Shown: positions 33,240 to 44,589 of the stretch, piece by piece | How the letters are laid out: every line of letters starts with the position of its first letter | How positions within the stretch are numbered: position 1 is the first letter of the stretch | Source: Watersipora subatra | Taxonomy: Eukaryota > Bryozoa > Gymnolaemata > Cheilostomatida > Watersiporidae | Direction: 5' to 3' | Assembly (NCBI RefSeq): GCF_963576615.1 | Contig: NC_088710.1 | Span: 24,733,114-24,797,113 of the forward strand | Length of the DNA: 64,000 nt | Translations under genes and position numbers: made by a program | The notes under the pieces: generated by a model | What the model was told of the DNA's origin: nothing | Seen by the model: the letters and a program-made list of their open reading frames with translations, nothing else | The model's database searches: none

Positions 33240-34985
33240 CGTAGTACAACATATTTCAAAAGTGTTTGTTTTTTCTAACTGAAGTCCACTAATCTAAAAC
33301 TATAGCTTTAACAATGTATTTTATTTTTAAGTTATTTGGCCGCACAGTGAGTAGGAAATGGCTGAAAATCGATGATGGAAAATTTGCTGCTACTTTGATC
33401 AGACCTTGGCCGCGACATAAAATAGCCTTCTGGTCATTTCTAGAGTTGCAAAATTATCACCATAGATTTATTAAAAGACTAAAGTTGCCATTTTAACTTG
33501 GAAACCAATGCTAGCGTGATGGCCTTGAGAGCTTTAATATCAAAATGGCAGAAAAGCTAAGAAAGGGTTCTTGTGTAGCATTTTAAAATGCTGTCAGCGG
33601 ATGAGTGAACCTATTGTGTCACGCAAAGAACATTTAGCCATTGTAATTATGATTTTGCATTTCAAACCTCAGCAGTATGTAGGAGTTTAAAACACAAGAG
33701 GACAAAACTCACTAGCTTAGCTGCTCTAAAATGCCTTCCTTCAAAGACTACCAAATAAGTAGATGAAGATGCTAATACCCTACAAAAAAGAAAGATATAT
33801 CTTGAACTAGCAGAAACTGAGCCAGCAGGAGTGCGAGGATTGCCACCAATGCCAATGTATGGCCAATATCAACCCTCCAATGGAGGACATGAACCACCTT
33901 GACATACCTTCACTTTGGAAGATTGTCTATCGGTCAAAGCAGCCTTGTACAGACTTGCATCATTAGGGCCATGGAAGTCATTTCAAACTCTAGTTTCAGG
34001 ACAGTATGGTGTGAGTTACCAATAACTACTGCCTTTCAGGCTTCACTGGCACATCATCATGTAAGCAATTAATGTCACAACTAGCTACCTTGTAATAATG
34101 CAACTTTATGCGCTCCAAAACGATCTTTCACAAAAAATCATTTTTAAGCTGCAACTGCTTGATTATCAAGGGTGGCACCATAGGTTAGAGCATGGAAGGG
34201 ACATCCAGAAAATTCTGTCCAACTACTGAACAGGCTTCAAATATTAAAAAGAAGGTAGTATAGAGCTATCTCCAGATACAAAGACACAAACAACTGGACC
34301 AAAGACACTACACAGCAATAGGAGCAGAATGATGCACTCACCACCATAACAGATGATCATCAAAGCCATGAGAAGAATGAATTCTACCAGAAAAAAAACT
34401 TGGACAACAATGGATAGAGGACCCAAACTCAAGGCTCACTATTTAAGCCATGCAAAAACAAACTATACTGGACATGTCCATTGAGCAACCAGGAATCAGC
34501 ACAGTTCTGTAGATTCTACTCAGTTTCGCACTCAGTTTTTAAAAATGCTAAAAATTACATGAATTAGAAGAAAGTGACAAAGGATTTGCTCTAAAATCAG
34601 CGGAAACCACTAGTTGAGCCAAAAAAATAGAATGCACCTTTTGGTGGTCAAACAGTGCTGACTGCCATTTAAAGAACAAAGTTAAACGAAAGATTAAAAC
34701 ATGGCAAGACTGTCAGCGCTCTAAATGAATGATCCAGTTTAAAAGCAGAGTTGAAAACCATTTGTCTGCAATTCAACTTTGTAACCTTGTCAGGTTGTGG
34801 CCATCAATTAGTTTGGCCGGCTAAATACCATTGGATATCGAAATATTCCCATTTTAGTGTATTTGTATTTAACTGTTATACTACTTATAAAACTACACAG
34901 CCTTTTTATTTCTATTGATAAAGGCAAGTGACACTGACAATCTGGCAGAAGCCTATTAGGCTTTCTAACAAAATTATATAACCTA
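33240..34985. other. Intronic stretch, possible old degenerate element
   Basis: Short coding-like pieces such as RKIYLELAETEPAGVRG, then PPMPMYGQYQP (about 33790-33895), and DCLSVKAALYRLASLGPWKS (about 33915-33980) are broken by stops. I do not recognise the family. Confidence 0.3.
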
Positions 34986-35086
34986 CAGGATGAATTTATT
35001 CGCGGAGTTAAGTTTTGCGCAAATTGCCTTTTTCATGTATATTGGCGGACTAATTTATTCGCGGGCGAACACAATCACTCTCTATT

Positions 35087-35127
35087 AAGAGTTAACTCTA
35101 TTGCGGCTAGCAATAGAGTTAACTCTT
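35087..35127. repeat. Perfect 18-bp inverted repeat with 5-bp loop
   Basis: AAGAGTTAACTCTATTGC, loop GGCTA, then GCAATAGAGTTAACTCTT. Each arm also contains GAGTTAACTC, a palindrome in itself. It lies 57 bp before the ATG at 35184, so it may be a regulatory site or transposase-binding site of the element. Confidence 0.9.
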
Positions 35128-35183
35128 CGCATGCGCACACCGCGTGTTTCGGTTTCTATTTAGCTTACAACTACGAGTCGATT

Positions 35184-35542
35184 ATGCTAAGCGATAAATT
35201 TTTTGCTGCGTTCAGAGGTTTTCACAATTATTCATCGATTTTGAGGCCTTGGATGAACCAAAAACTTGTGGTGAGTAATGAGTTTTTTTCAAAATCATTT
35301 ACTAAATTAATAATTGAATTTTACTTTGGTTCTTCGGTAAAACACAATATTTGTTTTCCATCCTTACCGCTTTGTTTCAGTGTGAGGGAGAAATATTTTC
35401 CATCATACACGGAGGCACAATGACTGCAAGGGTGGTATATGTCATTCCTAGAAGATCACCAATCATTCGGGGAGGTTTTGAAATTGAGGTAGAAGTGACC
35501 GCAGCTGCTAACAGGGAGAATATATTTGTTTTTAAAAAGTAA
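35184..35542 (+). CDS. Possible two-exon gene inside the TA-flanked element
   Basis: Exon 1 (35184-35270) reads MLSDKFFAAFRGFHNYSSIL and goes on to NQKLV, ending at the donor GTG/GTGAGT. Exon 2 starts after TTTGTTTCAG at 35380, reads CEGEIFSIIHGGTMTARVVY, VIPRRSPIIRGGFEIEVEV and ends in FKK with TAA at 35540-35542. The product would be about 82 residues, joined in phase 0. A further open piece directly after it, ending NSDSDIELLLPK (to about 35706), might be joined by another splice. I know no family for it. Strong splice sites and an open joined frame support it; the lack of any match does not. Confidence 0.4.
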
Positions 35543-36017
35543 CAAAAACGCCTTTACGAGCACAAATTTTTGGCCAATCGGCAGAACTTTGCCTCGAGGA
35601 GAGTTGTGATGATAACTTCCTTTCTAGCCATGTAGTAGCGAGAGAATCGCTTTCAAAATCTACCCAAAACAGTGACAGCGATATAGAGCTGCTATTACCA
35701 AAATAACTAGTCAGAGAGCACCAATACACACTTGTATTTACTTATCAAAATTATCAGTTTAATTTTATTGCCAGACAACTGCCATATGGGCTAAACTGTT
35801 TTTATTTACCCCATTCATCATTTGTAAAATTTTATTTGTATTTGAAATGTTTTATTTGTACACTTAAGTTTGTAATAAATCATAATATATCTATACACGA
35901 AATAGAATATATAATATCATCATGTTTGCGGCAGCAATATCAAGGAGTTGTTGTTGATGAAGAGTTCTAGGTTGACTGGTTGTTTCTCTGCCAATATTCC
36001 TGCCTTGGTGAATATTA

Positions 36018-36462
36018 CTACTCATCTCTAGTTTTCGTAATCGGAATAAGTTTTGTTTCATTCTCAATCTGCAGTAAACACAAAAAAAAATATTAATAAG
36101 TGTAAAGGAATTACAAAAACAATAGCTTAAGTATTTAATGAAAGCATTTAGTTTTTAAACAAGAATTAACTATTGCAGTTAATTATAGAAAAACGTATCT
36201 GCAATGCAAATCAAATACATACCATAATGTTCAGATCAGAATCATTATCATCCTCAACTTCCGTATTAGAGGTTGATGAAGTTGATTTCAATGTAAAAAG
36301 ACTAAATGGGAGATTTTTCCGATGACAATGCCTTGCTGAATAACTTGTGAAAACCTTGAATAATGTTGTAAAGAAGTTCGAGGCATTGACAATGGCGCTA
36401 ATTCGAAGCCTCGGCGATGATTTTAAAAAGTTTTGGAACTCGGCTACAATTAGTACTTCAGC
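36018..36462 (-). CDS. Possible two-exon gene fragment on the minus strand of the TA-flanked element
   Basis: Read leftwards from a stop at 36465-36463, the frame is open to 36223: it includes EFQNFLKSSPRLRISAIVNA and SNFFTTLFKVFTSYS, and then an acidic end EVEDDNDSDLNIM at donor GTATGT. After acceptor TTTACTGCAG it continues from 36068 as IENETKLIPITKTRDE to a TAG at 36018-36020. The join is phase 0. No start codon is seen, so an upstream exon would be needed. A diverged copy of KSSPxLRxSxIxNASxFFT is present in the tandem repeat to the right. Family unknown. The acidic tail resembles the end of the open piece on the other strand. Confidence 0.35.
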
Positions 36463-36640
36463 CTAGCGGCTATTTTTTGCAATAATGCCATTTTTCATGG
36501 TATCTTTTGACAACCTGGAATTATTTTGTAAAGAATTGTGATGCATTGGTGATGGGGCTAACTCGAAGCTCCGGCGATGATTTTAAAAATATTTTAGAAC
36601 TCAGTTACGTTTAGTATTTATGCCTAGCGGCTAGTTTTTA
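36366..36640. repeat. Tandem duplication of about 115 bp, period about 160 bp
   Basis: Positions about 36366-36475 and 36526-36640 share GTAAAGAA, GATGCATTG/GAGGCATTG, CGGCGATGATTTTAAAAA and GCCTAGCGGCTA. The duplication covers part of the minus-strand ORF. Confidence 0.75.
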
Positions 36641-36772
36641 ATTTTAGGCAGTAGTTATTTTCCCTTGTGATTACAAAATAGAACTAAATTATTCCCAGAA
36701 TCTAATAATTCGCGGAATTGACTGTTCGCGAAGTCGCGAATTTTTATATCCATCAAATATTTTCATCCTGTA

Positions 36773-39700
36773 AGGTAGTAAAAAGTGCAAAGCACTTGTT
36801 TAACAAGCAAGAAAAATCATGAACAAGCGTAAGCATAAGCAATGCAAAAATATCATTAACTATATTCCACACATTACAATTCAATCACTTCCCTTATAGA
36901 GTTATGCAATAGCCCTTCTAAATGGGAGAGATTTTACCATAGCAAATGTGCTGGATGAGATAGTGTAATATGTATTTTAAGTGCCCAGAGCTATACATTT
37001 GTATCAAGGGGCTGCATTCCAGTTGGGGCTTTTCCAAGCTCTGAGATGTTGTGAACTGTGGATATATGACACACATAACCTCTCCCTAACTGCTCACTAA
37101 CATGATTTGACCACAGGGCTACTCAGTCGGCAGGAAACTTAAGTTGACTCTGGTTAACTTACCTAAAGCTCTATTTGTTGAAAAGGACACCAACACTTGT
37201 GATCGACTCCCACCACTAGTATTGAGAAACATACCTACCAGGCTAGACAACATGATATGTTAATATGCTAATTTATGATGCTTGCTGGGAAGGCCCAGTA
37301 TCGCCAGATGTGTGACACCACGAGAATGATAGGGATTTTTATATAGAGTTCGAAGTAAAAAATCTTGTACATGTATTCATATCGTGAAGAAAAATTGGCA
37401 ATTTTTGGTAAGATGGCTGGCAGTAAGCCGATAGCTAAATTTGTACATTGAGGACATTGAAAGAGTAAAAGAAATGTATTCAGAATGTAAGAAAACTATT
37501 GCAAGATAGACAGGCTATATTGCAAGCTGAGGAGGTGCATAATGCGGTGGTGGCTAAAATCCTACAGAAGTAAAGGAAATGAAGCTTTGATCCAAGTTTA
37601 TTGAACTCTACCACATCCCAAAAGTGTTACTTATCACGTCTGAAAAGAGAGGAGAAGCAATGAAACAATTCAGCACCCAGAATAGATCAAATTGGTTGTG
37701 ACTGAAAACACATCTTCATATGACTCAACATATAAACTATTGAACCTCACTTTGATTACACCGCCTAATGATACCCTCACAATGAATGATATATTTCCAC
37801 CTTTGGCAATAGAGACACTACACCAGCAAACCTGCCGAATATGACTTACTCCAATAATCGAGTAATATTGACTTACCAATCTTTTCATGGGTAGAGTTCA
37901 AGTCTGAGTTTAACCATTCAATCAAGTATAATGTCTGTGTTAAAAAAAACTCGCTGAGTCAACTTTGCTCAACAATTTTGAACTCTACCAACACCCTTCG
38001 TAAAGATTATATCTCATACACAGTTTATGACTTTCTTCGACTCCAATGATGAAGTCAAACTCTTAAAAGAGTGATGAATTAAACAAATATTGTTGCATAT
38101 ATTTAAAAAGTAGAAAACTCAGTTGTAAAAAGATCCAACAGCACTGAATGAACAAATATCAGTGACAAACCTTAATAGAGTACACTGTAACATGACGATG
38201 ACACCTCAAATCTTTATTGAACTTCAATAGTAACCCTCATATTTTTATTATGTTTTTGCAATGATTATAAAACTTTTTACATTAAAGCATTTTACAACCG
38301 GTCAAATGCTTAGAGTTTTGACTATCAAAGAAATTAAAATGTTGCTGATTCCATCAGAGAAAAGAATGGAAATTGCAAAGTTTAGAAAGTTTAAAAGAAT
38401 TTGTGCTGTTGAACTATCAGCAACAGTCCTAACCCTGGCTTTGAGTATTGGTTGTCTAATGTTATATACATTTTGAGTGCTGTAGCTGTGGACCTTGAGT
38501 AGTAAATTGGGTAATAACTAGAGCGACCGTTTTTCTTCCAGCTTTAACTGGGTACCTTCAGGGCATAAGACTTTCACCTGCATGAGCACAAGTACAGTAA
38601 GCACAAGTAGTAGTGTATAATTATTGTGCATATACATCTGTAGAGTTTTTATGGTAACCTAGTAATGATATATTATTTGCTTTATTCATTTGTTCTGTGC
38701 TTGATTCATGTCTAATACTGGTATGTGTGATCTCTCCCTGTAAATGGGCTCTACGTTTTCTGGAGAATTTTTATAGGGGTCATAAGTTAAGTTCATGAAC
38801 AATTACACTTCCTTCACAAATAACATTGATGATCCAAAGTTACAATCAACAGTTGAAAAGATTTATTCTTTCTACAGTGCAAGCTGAAATTTTAATGGTT
38901 TCTCAAACTATAGACCTACATGTAGTCTATGATAAAATTGTTGTTATTGTTTACACTTTGAGTTTCACAATAATGTTATGAAGTAGGTATTCTGATGAAA
39001 ATGAATGTTTTTTCACTCTTTTCTGTAGACAGGTTTTTACACATAATTCATAAAAATATTACCACAAAAATTTAAAAAATTTTGATGAGGTCCCACCTAA
39101 TTGGTCATAGAGTCAAAAGCTTCAGTGTACTTAAACTTCGTGAATGATTGCCTTATTTGTTGACTTAATTATAAGACCTAAATTAATTGTTTTCCAGATT
39201 CTTCTGTTCCAATATATTAATGTTACATTAGAGTTGATAAGTAAATATTTATTATCATATTACAGTTTTCTACTAGTTGTTTACCCAAAGATCTAGTGGT
39301 TCGTAAGTTGCTTAAATGAGATTTTTAACTGGACATACATGTACATCAGTCTCGCTCGGTTCAGTTCTAATGCATATTTCCTATGGTGTATGAATGCACG
39401 TGATGAGTTAATGAGACAGTTATTCTCACTTTTAAAAAATGAAAAATATTGTTTGATTGTGATTCATGTTTTTCAAGTGAATGAGATCAAAAAATATTGT
39501 TAATGTATAGGATGATGAGCTTAAAACGAAATCTGAAAGTTGTTAATTCGTATTAAAACTACTGATGTGCACTTCCAAAGTTATTTGAACACAATTTAGC
39601 ATTCTTATAGTTCAATAAATTACCAGCCTCGTGTACTCTCATTGAGTGACACTAGGAATATGATGCAGTTTGTGGAATACACCATACATAAATTGTAGTT

Positions 39701-40207
39701 TAACTATTGATAACTGCTCTAAAGAGGGTTTATTTTTACATATTTTATAAAAAAGAAATATAATTAAAGCTTTTCATACTCTTTAGTTGCAAAATGAAAA
39801 AGCATAAATAGTTTGTTCTCATTTAACAGGTAACATCAATGTCACAGATTTGCACTGGTCTGACTGTGATATGATAGAAATAACATAAAAGTATTCGTTT
39901 AGAATATATAGATAAATAGGAAACTAAAATTAAATATTTTAATTCTAGCAGCAAACACACAAGGTTTTATATTTTTGAATGTTACGAATGTAGTGAAAAT
40001 GTAATTGATTTAAAAATGGATCCATTGTATGAAGCAGATCTGATAACAAATGCGTCTGTCATGTCTTTACTTGCAGCAGCCAATTGCTCTGAGGTATTTT
40101 AAGATAAAATATATCAGAAATCAAGTCAGTATAGTAGAGTGAATATAGTATTTATTGAAGTACTTACTTTTCATTATATTCTTATTATTTATATTACCTT
40201 ATTTCAG
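36773..40207. other. Intronic stretch, nothing firmly recognised
   Basis: AT-rich sequence. A 71-codon frame at 38261-38476 has a hydrophobic end but no splice context and no LRR pattern, so it is not called. Confidence 0.35.
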
Positions 40208-40360
40208 GTTTGTAAAGTTAAAAAACTTAAAGGTATTGAGGATATCACACCCTGAAAGATATTATAAACCCCTCCAATCTTTTCCTGAGCTAGTCACTGA
40301 ACTTACTTCATTGGAAGTTCTTGATTTGTCTAGCAACGGAATCCACCAAATCCCAGACAG
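40208..40360 (+). CDS. LRR gene, type A exon (40.2 kb)
   Basis: Acceptor TTATTTCAG and donor GACAG/GTATTT bound a 153-bp exon, phase 2 to phase 2. It reads FVKLKNLKVLRISHPERYYK, then FPELVTELTSLEVLDLSSN and GIHQIPDR. LKNLKVLRI and LTSLEVLDLSSNGIHQIPD fit the 23-residue LRR of the Ras-group/SHOC2 type (L-x2-L-x2-L-x-L-x2-N-x-I-x2-L/I-P). The exon is about two repeats long. The exon at 57.5 kb has the same start and end, so the two derive from one duplicated unit. Confidence 0.85.
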
Positions 40361-41710
40361 GTATTTAAAACATGAAATTCAGTTCATTGTTTGCTATGCT
40401 TACCATGTCAGAGCCTTACCAAGTCTGACTGTTACACTTTAGCTACATCCAAAATATTCTTAGAATGTATTTTGATATTTCACCTCATACTGATAATGGC
40501 TGGTTTTATTATAATGGAGTTTCTCATTGCAGTTAAAGATTTTTTGATTGTAGTTTTGAGCACTTAAAACATAGGCGATTTATTTAATAATGAGAGATTA
40601 GCACGTTGTGTAAGATACCAAAAAATTTAAATAACATATTTTCATGGTTTAGAGTCAGTTTTTCGCTACAGTAGTTTATAAATCGTCTAAGTTATTCTAA
40701 CCAGAAGTTTTGTGAATTATATTCAGACTCATTTTAGATAATAATATAGCAAACAACTTGAATTATGGTCAAAAGTGGCAGGGTATTATTCTTTTAAAAC
40801 AAAGTCTGATTGGTTGTGTCAAATAACCAAATCATTTTTGTGATTTGAGAGAGCAGTATCAATTTTATCAATACATTTTGTCAAATAAGTTTTATTGCTT
40901 TGTTTTGTAAATGCGGATGACTGCTTCCAGAATTTATTTATCAATAAACAATGCCAACCTTACAATATAGAGAAATTACAAAAATAATTTTTGTCTTTTG
41001 TAACCATCAGGGGAAAATTACCACACAGTTATATTCACAATGGTCCACAAGCATTGACAACAACTTTTATTTTAGATCAAAGCTATTTCTTTCATTATTA
41101 AATGAAGGTTCAGATTTGATAAAATGATTTGAATATCATTTTGAAATTATTCCGCTCTGAAGCTGTTGTTGAATATATCCTTATTGGTTCGTCATATAAA
41201 AACCGATTATGCTATTTATTACCAAACAAAATTCCTACACTCCACATTAAAAGAACATTCAACATATAAGAAACAAGAACAATAAATATAATGATATGGT
41301 TAAATCTTATATGGCTGAAGAGGTTGAATAATTTTATTTGATGCTGAATACTGTGAAAATTTACTGTGATGATAACTCACTCTACAAGTATTTGTAAAGC
41401 GAGAATTGAAATTGAATATCAAAGCTTTCAGTCATCCTTCACAAACATTTTTTTTACGTTGTCATTAAATTTTGTTAGCTACAGTTTCCCACTAGTTGTG
41501 TGCTAAAATGGTGTCATACTCTATGAAATTCCTCAGTCCAGAATTTTTTTCATAGTGAATCTACATTAAAAATTCTTGTAAAATATAATAAATAGAATAA
41601 CTTATTTAATTTTATGAAGAGCAGGTACTTCATACTTTTTAAAACTTTAGGTCTATATTTACAAAGCTAAAATCTTTCAAGCTAAATGCAGCAATGATGT
41701 TGTAAACGAA

Positions 41711-42430
41711 CTTATTGTAAAATTACCGCAATCATGGTCCATAAAACAGTGAAGTTGATCAGAAAAGTTTTCAATGCAAACCAATAATACTGCAGTTGTG
41801 GAACAGCTTACCAATTAAAAACTAAAGTCTAGTCTATTGTTTTTTTTTACAGCCAAAAGGAAGAGTTTGGAGACATCTTGGAATGGATTATACAATTTAC
41901 ATGTGTTTTAAGTCAAAAATTACATCAAATTCTAGCTGATGTTTTAGCCTTTATTGGTCTTAATTTCATTAAATCGACCTTTAAAATGGAGGTAGACCGA
42001 CGTTACCGCGTCGATCTCATTCACATTGGTCGCAAACTACCAATGTGAATGTCACTAATTGTAGTATCATCAAAAGTTATTTTGATCTTAACCTTATCCC
42101 GGGCTACAGAGAGACAACGAACTGGTAGACGCTGTCATTTTTATAATAAAAATCTTGTTTTGCTTTCTCGTAGATGCATACAATATATGTTATTAGCTTT
42201 ACTTTCCAGAATAGACTTTGCTGTTTAGAAGCAAATGGCAAATCTTTGTAAATGTATGTTGAAGGTGCACACCCAATCAACTTATTGTAAAAGTATCTCA
42301 ATCATAGTCTATAAAACCAGTGAAGTTGATGAGATAAGTTTTTGATGCAAACCAATAATACTGCAGTTGTGAGACAGCTTACCAATTAAAAACTAAAGTC
42401 TAGTTTATTGTTTTTTTTTACAGCCAAAAG
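41711..42430. repeat. Direct repeats of about 150 bp, spacing about 570 bp, with hairpin between
   Basis: Positions 41711-41857 and 42280-42430 share CAAACCAATAATACTGCAGT and AGCTTACCAATTAAAAACTA, each ending in a TTTTTTTACAG splice-acceptor-like sequence followed by CCAAAAGG. Neither copy is followed by an LRR-like frame, so they are not called as exons. Confidence 0.75.
42018..42051. repeat. Hairpin with perfect 13-bp arms
   Basis: CATTCACATTGGT, an 8-bp loop, then ACCAATGTGAATG. It stands in a locally GC-richer patch (GACCGACGTTACCGCGTCGA) between the two direct repeats. Confidence 0.85.
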
Positions 42431-44042
42431 GGGGTTTGGCCGTACATGTATTTTACTGTTCTTAAAACGTAAAATCCTTACAACAAACTTTCCTGGAATA
42501 GATGATTTATCTTGTAGGAGCACCCACTGTATACCAAAACGTTTAATATTTTGTAAAACATTTCTCCCTAAAGTTTTGAGTTGATAGTGGATTTAAATAG
42601 AGGTTAAGAGCGTATGTAACACCTCTGGAATGCATTCTGATCCAAAGGCATTTCTGTGTCAAGTCTTAATTATCACTATAGACACTTTCACAATTAGTGG
42701 CCATTTCACCTGAATTATTTTACCGCATGACTGTTAGAAGAAATAGTCATTGTCAGATGCTGAGTCTTTATAATCCATAGGTTTGAGTAAAAAATTTTAC
42801 ATCCTGCATATATATAACATCTCAGTCATTAAGTTGAGGCTGCAGCGTTTGCCTAATTGTCACTTGTTTTTTATAAATTTGCAATATGAGTCTGTGAATG
42901 AGTTTTTCATGTATTTAGGTTGAGTGAGTTGACACTGCAAAAATATATGTAAATGTGAAATGGCAAAGCTTATTTGGCTGTTATTAAACAGAATGTTTTT
43001 ATGGTTAAAACAGGCATATTTTTCAAAACCTTAACACTTTTGTTCTCGTTCTTTTTATTTAAATTTATCGATTTGTTGTGTTTTATTGTGTGATAAAAGT
43101 AAGATAACTCTGGTAAAAAAATTAATCATTGAGATAAACAAACTAAGTATAAACATATTACTCACATGTTTTATCTTTGACAAAGTTTGGTTTTTTATAA
43201 ACAATGTTGAGACTTTCTGAATTATCAAATGGAGTATATTATCATTTTCGTTACATGCAATGTTTTGATAGTTTAAGATAAACATCCTGTTTTTTTCAGA
43301 CTATTTTAGAAACTGAAAACGATTTATCGTATGCTTTTTTTTAATTATATTTGTAAAGTTAATCAATATTATCATTTGATGCAGTTGTTCTTTTATTATA
43401 TCAGGGTGTGTATAGGCAAATGATTGTGAGGAGTTCGTGAAGGAGTATTTCTTGTTCAAAATATTTTAGCATGTGTTATCTTTAGCTTTACTATAATAAA
43501 AACTGGGACCACCGTCTCGCTTTAAACCTTTGGAAGAAGGTCGGTCTCACACAGGAAGCAAATCTTTGTATTTGGATTCCGGCTAATCACAATATCATCT
43601 GTGCCACTCAACCACTTCCCTACATCTAAGAATGATTGTAGAAATAGTTATTACGCGTAACAATCTCTTATGGTACAAGGCACTGCTAGTGTACTAGCAT
43701 TAATATAATTCTGAGACATCATTTTATTTCATGGTTCACACGCTAATTTAAATCAGCTTTCTTTAGCGCTCAAACACAATTAAAAATTAAAGCCAACCAT
43801 CTGAAACCTTTTTGCTTATAACTTTTTGGTCGACATTTACATGTATAGCTCATTTATATGATATTTTAAATAGAAAAGTTGATGATAATGAATTGATAGG
43901 TTAAAAAAGGTTCTTATTATAAAGCTGGATATTACTGCTGTGTTTAGAGCAAATTTGTATCTTTCAGCCAATTTAATAGAATCAAGGTTAAGAATATGAA
44001 CATTTCATGAGAGATAAATCTGTTTATAATATTCATTTGCAG

Positions 44043-44183
44043 CTTAGGCTCTCTTGGGAAATCGCTGAGAGAGTTGAATATCTCTAGAAATCCTATCGAA
44101 GTGCTTCCTAAGTCTATCACTACATTGAGTTCACTAGAAGATCTGAACATGTCACATTGCAAGATAAGCCAACTCCCAGAGAG
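44043..44183 (+). CDS. LRR gene, type B exon (44.0 kb)
   Basis: Acceptor TTCATTTGCAG and donor GAGAG/GTGAAT bound a 141-bp exon, phase 2 to phase 2. It reads LGSLGKSLRELNISRNPIEV, LPKSITTLSSLEDLNMSHC and KISQLPER, two complete repeats of the Ras-group type with the LP motif at the end of each. About 160 bp of intron upstream, starting near 43880, and about 330 bp downstream are repeated around the 63.3-kb exon, and the downstream intron is repeated around the 47.9-kb exon. Confidence 0.9.
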
Positions 44184-44589
44184 GTGAATATACACATAGT
44201 TTGTATGAAGACCTTTTAAGAAAAAACTTTTACTACATGTACCAATTGATGAAGAGTCATGATAACTTGCTGGTGCTTAAACATTGAATATTATAAGAGA
44301 CCGTGAGTTCATTTAACTCTCCAACTGCCCTAAGATGAAATCAGTATAGTTACTACACATAACTTTTATGACATTTGTTATTCCTTTAGTAAGTTCATAC
44401 TCTTGAATTTAAAGTAAGTATTATTGTATTATTTAGATTACTTAATCAGAGGTGCCAATCAATCATTGTCTTAAACACTAACATTTACTCCCACATAATC
44501 TATATGCCTCTGCATATAGGATATCTCACCTTCCGCTGGCGTGGACCAACAAAGAAATGATAGCCAAAACTTCATCAGTTTATCAGCTA

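Larger units (their letters stand above)
34986..36770. mobile_element. TA-flanked DNA transposon with CGCG-rich ends and two small ORFs
   Basis: Inverted termini CAGGATGAA (34986) and TTCATCCTG (ending 36770) are flanked by TA (34984-34985 and 36771-36772). Subterminal regions at both ends are rich in ATTCGCGG, TTCGCGA and GCGAAC motifs, in contrast to the AT-rich surroundings, like the element at 18637-19999. Inside are an 18-bp perfect palindrome, a rightward and a leftward spliceable ORF, and a tandem duplication. The superfamily is unresolved. Confidence 0.65.

Noticed and set aside
38261..38476. 71-codon frame with a hydrophobic end, possible membrane segment of the LRR gene
   Set aside because: It starts with its own ATG, has no acceptor or donor in the right phase, and shows no conservation or LRR pattern.
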